From Brachyhypopomus gauderio (Eukaryota > Chordata > Actinopteri > Gymnotiformes > Hypopomidae): a stretch of 64,000 nt of DNA. Of the stretch, positions 1-8,842 are shown in pieces. The position numbers and the translations under genes were made by a program. The stretch spans positions 22,898,369 to 22,962,368 of the forward strand of contig NC_135223.1 in NCBI RefSeq assembly GCF_052324685.1, given 5' to 3'. Every line of letters starts with the position of its first letter. The stretch's first letter is position 1. The notes below the pieces were generated by a model that was not told the origin of the DNA, made no database searches, and saw only the letters and a list, made by a program, of their open reading frames with translations.

Positions 1-155
1 CGCCTAGCGCCTGACAGACTTCATCGCGGAAGACCAAGCTGAATCAACGTGATCAAGTTGATTTCAGCCCTTCGTGTTCACGCATGGACAGTTCCGTTTT
101 TGTTACAGCACTGAGAAAATTATTTACAATATCATAGTTAATCAAACAACGACAA

Positions 156-204
<49 letters not shown>

Positions 205-1080
205 AATATTAATGTGATTTACATTTTATAATTTATTTGTAATTGTTTATGCATGTGAATTGATTCTAAAATACAACTTTTCAAAAATAATATTTTATGT
301 ACACTTTAGAAAGTTTTTGTTTGTGCATGTGAATTAATTAATACAACTTTTCAAAATTGTAAACTGGCTGTCTCTTTACATCTCTATAATCTTTTAAAGG
401 CAAAATCTGAATAGGAATTAAACTCCACAAACAACTATTTCGTTATCTAGCTAGTTGTGGTGTCTACCTGGGATTATGCAGAACAAGAATAAATACTGCT
501 GCTCGCATTTAAAAGAACAAAACATTCAAACTGCGAGACGCTCGACGGAATAACGGACTCGCGTGGCTTGATCCAAAAACGACGGTAAGACGATTAGCAA
601 CGCTGTATAGACGCTTTAACGATGAATCTGTAAGCGTCGCATAAACATCGTAAACATCATAAACAGCTTAAAAGCATCAGATGATGGACGTCGTTTGAAC
701 ATCGGGTAACGATGTCTATGCGACGTCGTGCCAGTGAGCAAACGACCGACCGCAGATGCTTTAACGATGTAACTGTGAGCGTCGCATAAACGTCTTGCCG
801 ACGTACCTGTGCTGTGTGGGTAACGTATAGCTAGTTTCATTAGTCATCCTACGGAGTCGTAAAACTGTCCATATTATTATGATATATATTATAATATTAT
901 GAATGATACTGACAGCTTTAGTTAACAATATCTAGCTAGGTTAGCAAGCCGAGTAACGTCAGCTATTGATTGTTTGGTTTACATCAGTATCAGTCAAGTT
1001 CATGACACACACCAAGTTATTAAGTGTTGTTGTTTATTCAGTGTCCAATATAGTCGACAGCAAAGTGATGGTCAGAGCTG
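1..1080. other. Gene-free left edge, AT-rich
   Basis: I see no gene here. A (TTA)n tract lies at about 157-202. Two related stretches at about 611-650 and 758-800 share a 'gctttaacgatg' start and a 'gcgtcgcataaac' core, so they form a diverged direct repeat about 148 bp apart, probably part of an unclassified repeat. Confidence 0.5.
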
Positions 1081-1084
1081 GATG

Positions 1085-1482
1085 AGCTAGATGCTAGCGG
1101 ATCGGGGCTAGATGCTAGCGGATCGGGGCTAGATGCTAGCGGATCGGGGCTAGATGCTAGCGGATCGGGGCTAGATGCTAGCGGATCGGGGCTAGATGCT
1201 AGCGGATCGGGGCTAGATGTTAGCGGATCGGGGCTAGATGCTAGCGGTTCGGGGCTAGATGCTAGCGGTTCGGGGCTAGATGCTAGCGGTTCGGGGCTAG
1301 ATGCTAGCGGATCGGGGCTAGATGCTAGCGGATCGGGGCTAGATGCTAGCGGATCGGGGCTAGATGCTAGCGGTTCGGGGCTAGATGCTAGCGGATGGGG
1401 GCTAGATGCTAGCGGATCGGGGCTAGATGTTAGCGGTTCGGGGCTAGATGCTAGCGGTTCGGGGCTAGATGCTAGCGGATCA
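1085..1482. repeat. 21-bp minisatellite, about 19 copies
   Basis: The unit contains 'gatgctagcggatcgggg' and repeats every 21 bp with few differences, mainly ggatcgggg versus ggttcgggg. Each unit contains the palindrome gctagc and an in-frame TAG, so the array is not coding. It ends about 380 bp upstream of a CRE and TATA promoter-like block. Similar variants sit in adjacent runs, which suggests recent local expansion. Confidence 0.95.
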
Positions 1483-1861
1483 GACTCGGCTGCTCGTCGT
1501 CAGATGGTAAACCATGGAAACTGAGATACGGCTGTTTTTGCTTCGAGTCTGAACACCCTGGTGCACTGAAAAAGCTCTTGTTATTGGACGCTGCCATTGT
1601 TTAAATGTGTAACGGAAGTAACTTTACCCTGCGACGAGAGCTTTCCAGAAGAAAAAATGCGTAAGTGTGAAAAGGGCCTATTGCTCAAAAAACATATTAT
1701 ACGTGTAATAAAAATTCAAAGTTTCTCGTCCGGCCCGTTCACTTACATGGAAATGGGCAGGGTTAAAAGTTGTACTGCAGCTTCACTTTTCACTCGTGTC
1801 CTCCAGTCCACTTATATACACGGTCTCTGGTTACTAAGTAACGCGTTACTAACAACACTGG

Positions 1862-1912
1862 TGACGTCACAATTCAAGTGACTATAAAAGGAGCGGCCGC
1901 TGTTTAAAACGA
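1862..1912 (+). promoter_or_regulatory. CRE plus TATA-box promoter candidate
   Basis: A perfect palindromic cAMP response element, TGACGTCA, lies at 1862-1869. A consensus TATA box, tataaaag, follows at 1883-1890, with a GC-rich 'gagcggccgc' just after it. Transcription would be expected to start near 1913. The ATG at 1942 and a strong donor at 1993 follow in order. The stretch just upstream (1835-1860) resembles the ends of hAT elements, so the promoter may derive from or sit beside a transposon. Confidence 0.45.
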
Positions 1913-1941
1913 CATACGACGTTTTTGATGATTGCGGAGCA

Positions 1942-4762
1942 ATGTTTCATGCGATCTACATAATCAATTGGACCGTGAGAGAACTGACGAGCGTAAGTTC
2001 AAGTTTTGTCATGTGTATATGTTGAGTGTATATATGAGTGTATATGTTCTTGTTTGGTTTCTTTAGTTGATGAATATAAATTTGTATAAAAGGTTCTGAA
2101 GATATTGTTTATATGTTCTGGAGATTGGGTTGGCTTCCCTGTTGAGTCTTTTATAGAGGCTATTGTAAATCTTTCTTTATTTTGTTTGATTTTATTAACT
2201 AGATATTGACCTGATTTGTTATTATGGTGAAACATTTCTTGACGGAGTTGTTGGATTTTATTTTATTAATAATTTAATTTAATTCCATTTTATATTTTCT
2301 TATTTCGTTTTCAAATTCGTCTTGAGGGTTGTTTGCATGTAATGTTTCAAGTTGTTTTATTTTATGTTCTAGTTCTATTTCATGTTTGGCCTCTTTTCTT
2401 TTTATAAGAGGAATATGAAATTGTTACACCTCTTAGTACAGCTTTTCCTGCTTGTCAGAGAATTGATGGGGATGAATTTGGAGAGTCATTTATTTCCAGA
2501 AAGGATGCCCACTCTCTTTTAATAAGGGTATTAAACTGAGTATCAATGAGTAGGGAAGTGTTGAAACACCATCTGTTCTTAGGGTTTGGTTTGTCAAGGA
2601 GTAGTGTAAAAGTGACTGGGGCATGATCGCTGATGATAATAGGATGTATTTGTGTGTTTGTAATGTTGGGTAGAAATGAATTACTAATAAGAAAATAATC
2701 AATGCGGCTGTAAGATTTGTGAACTGGTGAGTAAAATGTGAATTCTCTTGCTGATGGGTGTTGTAATCGCCAGCCATCACTAAGACCAAAATCACCCATG
2801 AATTGGTTTATGGTAACGGTTGACTGTGAGATGCGGTTGTTATTGTTAGTGTTACTTCTGTCAACAGATGGGTTGATAACGGAGTTAAAGTCTCCTCCTA
2901 TAATAATAGGTAGGCCAAAATTTGTGGTCAAGGTAATAAAGATGGTATGGAAGAAATCTGGATTATCTATATTGGGTCCATATAAGTTGCAGATTGTTAG
3001 AGGTTGATTGTTAATTGTTATGTTAACAATAATAAAACGACCTTCAGAGTCTGCAATGGTTGTATTATGAGTGAATGAGATATTTTTTTTATTATTATGG
3101 AGACTTCTCTTTCCTCTCCTATTGTATGTAGCTGAAAATGCTTGGTGAAAATGTTTAAAGTGTAGTGATATTTTAGTTTTTTTTGCCTGTGAGCCGACTC
3201 CCCGGATGTTCCAAGATAGGAATTTTAATGTAGGCATCAAAGTGTTATTGTTAATGTAGGTTCTGTTTCTGTTCTTTCTGTTCCTCAGCTAAGAAGGGCT
3301 CCCCAGGATGCCGTGCAGGCGAACCCGGCTCCCCGTGACGCCGCCCAGGCTCCCCAAGATGCCGCTCCGGCTTCCCAAGCTGCCGCCCATCACGCCGGCC
3401 TTCATGCCACCACCCAGGCTCCCCAGGATGCCGCGCTGGCTTCCCAAGCTGCCGCCCATCACGCCGGCCTTCACGCCGCCGCCCGTCACGCCGACTTTCA
3501 CGCCGACTTTCACGCCGGCCATCACGCCAGCTTTCAGGCCGGCCTTCAGGCTGGCCTTCAGGCTGGCCTTCGGGCCGGCCATCACGTCGGCTTTCACGGC
3601 GGCTTTCACGCCGGCCTTCACACCGGCCTTCACGCCGCCCGTAACCCAGCCGCCCGTGACGCTGCTGCCCGTTACGCCGCCGCCAGTCACGCCGCCGCCC
3701 GTGACGCTGCCCTTCACGTCGTCCGTGATGCCACCCGTCACGCAGCCGCCCGTCACGCAGCCGCCCATGACGCAGCCGCACGTGACGCAGCTGCCCGTGC
3801 CCGCCGCCCGTGCCCGCCCCCGGGGATTCCGAGATCGCCGCCCGTGTTCCCATTTCTACTGATAAGAGTAAGTTCCTTTGAGATGGTATCCTAGCTCCTC
3901 GGTTACATTTTAACTATTTATAGTAGGTCTAATTACAATTCAGGTTGTTGCAAAATAGAATGTGTAAATGATTTATCCAAAATGAATATCATGAAGTAAG
4001 CGGCACTGGCTTTCATGTACGAAAGTGTTCATGATGCTGTTTTACGTCAGGGGCGGAGACAGGTAATTTTATGGGGAATATGTCTTTAGCTTTTGGTGTG
4101 ATTAAGTTTGAGGGATTAAAACCATCTGAGGACATTATTACGATCGAAATCTCTGACCAATACTATTCTCACCTTTAGCGGTTAGTGCAAAAAAAGCATT
4201 AATTTTCTCCCAACCCAGTTTAGATGTCCACAGCCTGTATATGCGTGATAGATTTGGTAAAAGTACAAATCTTTCTGTTCCTCAGCTAAGAAGGCCTCCC
4301 GATGACACCGCCCAGGCTCCCCAGGATGCAGCCCAGGACACCGTGCCGGTGAACCTGGCTCCCCAGGACGCCGCGCCGGCTACCCAGGATGCCGCGCCAG
4401 CTCCCCAGGACGCCGCCCATGACGCGGCCCGTGACGCGGCCCATGACAGTGACCGTGCCCGTGCCGCAGCCCGTGACGCGGCCCGTGACAGTGACCGTGC
4501 CCGTGCCCGCGCCCGTGCCCGCGCCCGTGCCCGTGCCCGTGACGCGGCCCGTGACGCGGCCCGTGACGCGGCCCGTGACCGTGCCCGTGACCGTGCCCGT
4601 GACCGTGCCCGTGACCGTGCCCGTGACGCGGCCCGTGACCGTGCCCGTGACACCATCCGTGACGCCATCTATAACGCAGTCACCCGTCACGCAGCCGCCC
4701 GTAACGCAGCCGCCCATCTCAGAGGCGACGGTGACGCCGGCGCGCGTGGCCGCCGCCCGTAG
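1942..4762 (+). CDS. Candidate novel three-exon gene for an Ala/Arg/Asp/His-rich repeat protein
   Basis: I do not recognise this as a known gene. The model is exon 1 at 1942-1992 (17 codons beginning MFHAIY), exon 2 at 3289-3867 (193 codons) and exon 3 at 4286-4762 (159 codons with stop), about 368 residues in all. All junctions are phase 0. The donors are gtaagt at 1993 and 3868. The acceptors at 3288 and 4285 share the tract tctttctgttcctcag. Both long exons start LRR and carry PQDA motifs. Exon 2 continues with HAG, FHA and QAG repeats, and exon 3 with RDAA, RDRA and RARA repeats. Across each acceptor only this frame stays open; the other two stop within about 50 bases. A TATA box and CRE lie upstream. 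I see no signal peptide or membrane segment. A minisatellite with chance splice signals is the main alternative. Function is unknown. Confidence 0.4.
1999..3243 (-). mobile_element. L1-like LINE fragment: ORF2 endonuclease and start of RT region
   Basis: Minus-strand frames encode the start of a non-LTR retrotransposon ORF2. The piece beginning MMPTLKFLSWNIRGVG is followed by ICNLYGPN, the endonuclease motif GGDFNSV, then RIDYFLIS and SDHAPVTF. This is an apurinic-type (APE) endonuclease. A piece nearer 2000-2235 reads like the linker before the reverse transcriptase (FHHNNKSGQYLVNKI, INNIFRTFY). The reading frame is broken between the pieces and the catalytic RT is missing. Retained sequence is at the 5' end of ORF2 and loss is at the 3' side, which is unusual because most LINE copies lose their 5' end. 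It lies antisense in the putative first intron of the candidate gene. Confidence 0.85.
3289..4762. repeat. Duplicated GC-rich coding-like repeat blocks
   Basis: Two GC-rich blocks (3289-3867 and 4286-4762) stand out sharply from AT-rich surroundings. Both begin with the same splice-acceptor tract and the same first codons. Both consist of degenerate 9-12 bp units such as cgtgacgcggcc and cgtgaccgtgcc. Near the ends both contain cagccgcccgt-acgcagccgccc modules and a run close to gccgccgcccgt. Because unit length is a multiple of three, several frames on both strands are open, including a PVTQPP-rich frame one base along on the plus strand. Confidence 0.85.
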
Positions 4763-5276
4763 ACGCCCCCAGTGTTCCCCAGGAGGCCGGAACTAAATCT
4801 ATGCTAAGACAACGCGAATATGGTTAGCGAGATTTCACATTGACACGACTGACAGCCTATTAATTGTAAATTCCTCTCTTAATGCCATTTCACCTAAACG
4901 CGATGTTTTTGCGGGGTAGCTAAGTATTGGTTAAATATAACATTTGAGTGTGATTGTAGAGTGTGTTGGGTCGAGGAGGTGAAATGAGGATATCCATTTT
5001 GGAGTACCAGCTAACGTTTTATTTCCTTTTATTTTATTTATTTATCCTTTTATTTATTTTATTTTCCTTTTTATTTTGTTTTATTTATTTATTTTTATTA
5101 ATGTATTTCCTCAGTTTTTGAAACTGCTGGATATAAAAGACATACTATTTAGTGTGATTTAAGTTTTAAATGTTCTATCACTTAAAGAAGTAATATAATT
5201 AATAGGAGTTCATACTTATTATACCTGTGTCACCTCTTAACACTATAGCTGTGATCAGCAGCTATGGGCCCTGTCT
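4763..5276. other. Non-coding, AT-rich spacer
   Basis: No gene is seen. The stretch includes T-rich runs of tttatt type at 5020-5100. Confidence 0.4.
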
Positions 5277-5411
5277 TTACAGGTCCAGTGGTTCAGGGGG
5301 CTTCCTCTTTCTGAGTGCGGGGCGATGCACAAAAATGGTGGGAACAGCATCTGCTCTCAGCCTAGTCTTGCCCTGTTTGGTTTTGATGAACTGGTCAGCT
5401 TCAAAATGTGC
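5277..5411 (-). pseudogene. THAP-domain C-terminal fragment, possible lone exon
   Basis: Read on the minus strand, a 44-codon open piece begins AHFEADQF and contains RLRADAVPTIF, ending LRKRKPPEPLDL before a stop. The HF..D.F pattern followed by L..DAVPTIF is the second half of the THAP zinc-binding DNA-binding domain. An acceptor-like ctctgcag directly precedes it, so it looks like exon 2 of a THAP gene or THAP-type transposase whose first exon would carry the preceding Cys. I found no partner exon with the N-terminal C..C motif nearby. A relic exon, a host gene fragment or a P-element-like transposase remnant are all possible. Confidence 0.5.
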
Positions 5412-5859
5412 CTGCAGAGTGATGTGAGTTTACTCCTGATACATGACAACTCAGTTTTGTCTACTCATATACATATCCCATAGTGGGTGAATACACAGTA
5501 TTAGAGAACATTTACTGGATATGTATACACTCATTACACATATAAAAAACAACCAAGGATGTGCAACAAATTCAAATTCATATCACATCAATACTCATAA
5601 TAATCATTTTCTCCTGTCTTTTTCTCCTCTCTCTCTTTAAGCCAAAGAACCATAGGGGATTCAATGGAGCCGGCAACTAGATAGCACCCTCACCCTGCAC
5701 CCGAGTCTGCCTGGAGTCTTTGATTTTTTTTGTTCACTATTCTGTATTTTAATAAATCAGGCATTAAGCTTTCCAATAGTGTGTTTATTGTGAAAAGTGC
5801 AAATGCAGTGTTTGACGATTACCTCACATATAGGGAAAAATTGGGAGGGAAAAATAATT

Positions 5860-6105
5860 TTGGGCCGGATTTGGGCATGAAACTCCCGGACTGAAAAAGG
5901 GGCCCACTCCGGCCCTGTGAGTAACTATATAGCACGTAAAAAATGTATCGGAGTAAAAGTATTAAACTAATGGAAAATATGTAGTGAAGTAAAAGTGGAA
6001 GTAGGAGAAAAAAATAATACTCCAGTAAAGTACAGATACAGCATTTTAGTACTTAAGTACAGTAGTGAAGTAGTTCTACTTCGTTACTATATAACTGCTT
6101 ATTAC
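5860..6105. repeat. Teleost interspersed repeat fragments (hAT-like ends)
   Basis: The end sequence ggccggatttgggcatg...ccggccctg (about 5865-5918) has the form of a transposon terminal repeat ending in cagggccgg on the minus strand. It is followed by agtaaaagta- and acttaagtacagta-rich sequence (5925-6105), a pattern I know as a common teleost repeat. Boundaries and family are uncertain. Confidence 0.4.
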
Positions 6106-6689
6106 ACAGTATTCTTTATGGTGTATTATTTTGTATATTTAAAATCTGTAAATGCAATGCTGAAGAAGGCTGATGTTATGAGAGTGGTTTTTTTGAAGAA
6201 CCAACAGGGGGTTGAACGGCCATGTTATCCTATATCCATATTAACATATATCAGGATCCTCTACTGCAGGTGTTATTGCCCCAAAACCCCCAAATGCTTA
6301 TAAATTCCTGTTAATATATAAATGATAAGGGAGGCATCTATGGCACAAGATCAAGAAGGTCTCACAAAAATGCTCACCCAAAATTTATAGATGTAAAGCA
6401 AAATTAACATTAAATTTACAAAAGAAAAAAAAACATAACATCAGTTTAGACCAGCCTTCTGTTGAGCTCTCAAAGTAAAGCATCCTTATAAAAGATCTAT
6501 TTTTATCCTAATCAGAGATTTTAAACACTTTTAAAATTTATGTATCAGGTTTACATTATTTAAAAAAACATAACATCCTGTTACTCAATTATTATTAATC
6601 ACACCAGCAGAAGAAGAAGAAACCCTTTTTTTGTTACGGGAGATCTGATTGTGGTATGTTGCAATGCAATTGTGTGTCTATGTGTGCAT

Positions 6690-6756
<67 letters not shown>

Positions 6757-7278
6757 CATGTCTGCATGTGTGTGTGCACGCGTGCATGAGCATGTGCGTG
6801 TGTGCATTCATGTGTGAGTGCGTGTGCGTGTGTGTGCTGCCTGCTCACGACACTGCGGGACTCCCGCTGGACTTTGTCCTGCTTGATGTGATGGAGCTTG
6901 ACGGGCGTGAAGCAGCTCAAATCAGCCGAGTAGGCAGCTGCAATTAACCCTTTTCACCGAGTGAGTTCATTCTGCATTGATCTGCTGAGAGAAAAGCTGA
7001 AATGAATACAATTCAAGGGCTGCTTTGCCCTGTCTTAAAGGGTCTCTCAGTAACCTCCGAGCAACTTCACCGTAGGCCAGTGCTGTAACTTTAGGTCGTA
7101 GGCTCTGACTGGTAGGTTTTCTTAATTAGAGACTTACAGATTTGTTAGATGAGCAAGCGTATTGCAGCTGAGGTGATGGGCTTGACCATTTTATTAAGAG
7201 AGGCTTTTACCATTTAGTTAGCTGTGCATCTTTACCGCACAGTTCCCAGATGTTAGGCAGGTAATGGAGTGCAGGCTA
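6106..7278. other. Gene-free spacer with GT microsatellite
   Basis: No host gene is recognised. It carries a (TG)n tract at about 6692-6754 followed by a diverged TGTG-rich stretch to about 6835. Open frames across it are repeat artefacts. Confidence 0.5.
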
Positions 7279-8502
7279 CAGTCAAGGCCAAACGTTTTGG
7301 GAATTGCACAAATTGGGGTTTTTGCAAAGTTTGCTGCCTCAGTTTTTTTTTAGAACCTTCTGTTGGATGTTTATGTGGTGTAATGAAGTACAATTATAAG
7401 CATTCCATATATTAACTTTTTACTGATAAATATATCATGTTTAAATAAAGACATGATATTTAAATGTTTGTTGTCTTCTTTAAGACTTCTGCAATTTGCA
7501 TCGGCATGCTTGACATCAGCTTCTGGGCAAAATCTTGAGTAATGGCAACCCATGCTTGTCTAATCAGTGCTTGCAGTTGATCAGTGTTTCTGGGTTTTTG
7601 TTTGTCCCCCCTCTTTTTGAGGACTGACCACATGTTCACAAAGGGATTGAGATATGGGGAGTTTGCTGGCCATGGACCCAAAATTTCAACGTTTTGTTCA
7701 ACAAGCTTGGTCATTACTTGGTCATTGCATTTGCCTTGTGGCATGGTGCTCCATCATGCTGGGGAAAAAAATTGTTAATCTCCAAATTGCTTCTGGATCG
7801 TTTGAAGAAGTTGCCCTTGGAGGATGTTTTGATACTATTCCTTATTCATGGCAGTATTATTAGGCAAAAGTTTCAGCAAACCCCACTCCATTGGTTGAAA
7901 AGCATAACCTAAGCTTAACCCTAACCCTAACTCTGATCTAACCCTAACCCTGATCTCCTAGCTGCATCCTCTTTAGGAGATGTCCTGCTGCTTGCTTGAA
8001 TTTCTTTGGCGCCCTGAAGCCTTCTTCACTGCACTGCTTGAAGTTCTTGATGATTGGATAGATAACTGATTGGGTTGTTATCTTACAAGCAGCATTGTCC
8101 TTGCCTGTGAAGCCCTTTTGATGCAATGCAATGATGACTGCACGTTTCCTTGCAGATAACCATGTTTAACAGAAGAAAACTTAAAACCCCTAGTCTGCTC
8201 TTCTAATAGGCATGAGAGAGTGATATCGGCTCTCTTGCTATAATTAACCTTTTCTCCTGATCTAACAAGATCATCACTGAAATGATGTTAGCAGGCCATT
8301 TTAGGGCTGAAATGCAGTGGCTGGAATACAGTTATTTTTGTGATAATGTCATTTTCATGACAGGGAATAACTTTGCAATTAATTGCAATTCATCTAATCA
8401 CTCTTCACAATCTAGAGTTAATAGAAATTGCCAGCATAAAAACTGAGGTAAACTTTGTGACAACCAAAATTTGTGCCATTCTCAAAAAAATTGGCCATGT
8501 CT
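7279..8502 (-). mobile_element. Degenerate Tc1/mariner-family transposon
   Basis: The left end, cagtcaaggccaaacgtttt, follows a TA at 7277-7278. The right end, near 8502, is its diverged inverted copy (ggcacaaatt...ttggccatg read outward). On the minus strand the C-terminal transposase piece contains WPANSPYLNPFVNMWSVLKK, matching the SPDLNPIE(N)xW signature with the usual Glu replaced. An N-terminal piece (HQKGFTGKD, IIKNF) lies at 7944-8126. Frames are broken and the catalytic acidic residue is lost, so it is dead. A telomere-like aaccctaaccctaac patch lies inside at about 7914-7956. Confidence 0.85.
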
Positions 8503-8534
8503 TTATATTTATAGAAATTTCGAAATCCGTGGTC

Positions 8535-8604
8535 AAAACCGTGTAGGACAGAATCTAAACAAAAACCGTGTAGGACAGAATCTATACAAAAACCGTGTAG
8601 GACA
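8535..8604. repeat. 27-bp tandem repeat, 2.6 copies
   Basis: Units with aaaccgtgtaggacagaatc repeat with almost no change in the flank just right of the Tc1 element. Confidence 0.85.
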
Positions 8605-8842
8605 GTTTTCATCACATATTTTGTGTCGTAAACTCTTCTCGTTGAAACGTTGGCGCTCATCAAGAGTCTGCATCTCAATTCAGAGCTGCGAATGCCGCTA
8701 TTCTCCGACAGTCCGGTAGGTGGCGATACGCGTCACATTCAACATGACTCGGCGGAAGTTGTAGAAGAAGCATCGGCAGAAGAAGAAGGGGCGCCGCTAA
8801 GGCTAAGCTAGCGACTTTGCGGACTCAAGTCGGTTGGTAGTC

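Noticed and set aside
1085-1482. CRISPR-like array
   Set aside because: Units are contiguous with no unique spacers and the genome is eukaryotic; it is a minisatellite.
1835-1860. hAT end next to the CRE
   Set aside because: The gcgttactaacaacactgg patch resembles hAT ends but I found no partner end or duplication.
3251-3853. Long minus-strand open frames in the GC-rich block (Gly/Arg/His-rich, 160-200 codons)
   Set aside because: They follow from repeat units whose length is a multiple of three; no promoter or splice support was seen on that strand.
6599-6920. His/Thr-rich open frames over the GT tract
   Set aside because: Microsatellite translation artefact; the same applies to the Cys/Val frames at 17554 and 31539 and the Ile/Tyr frames at 32187-33929.
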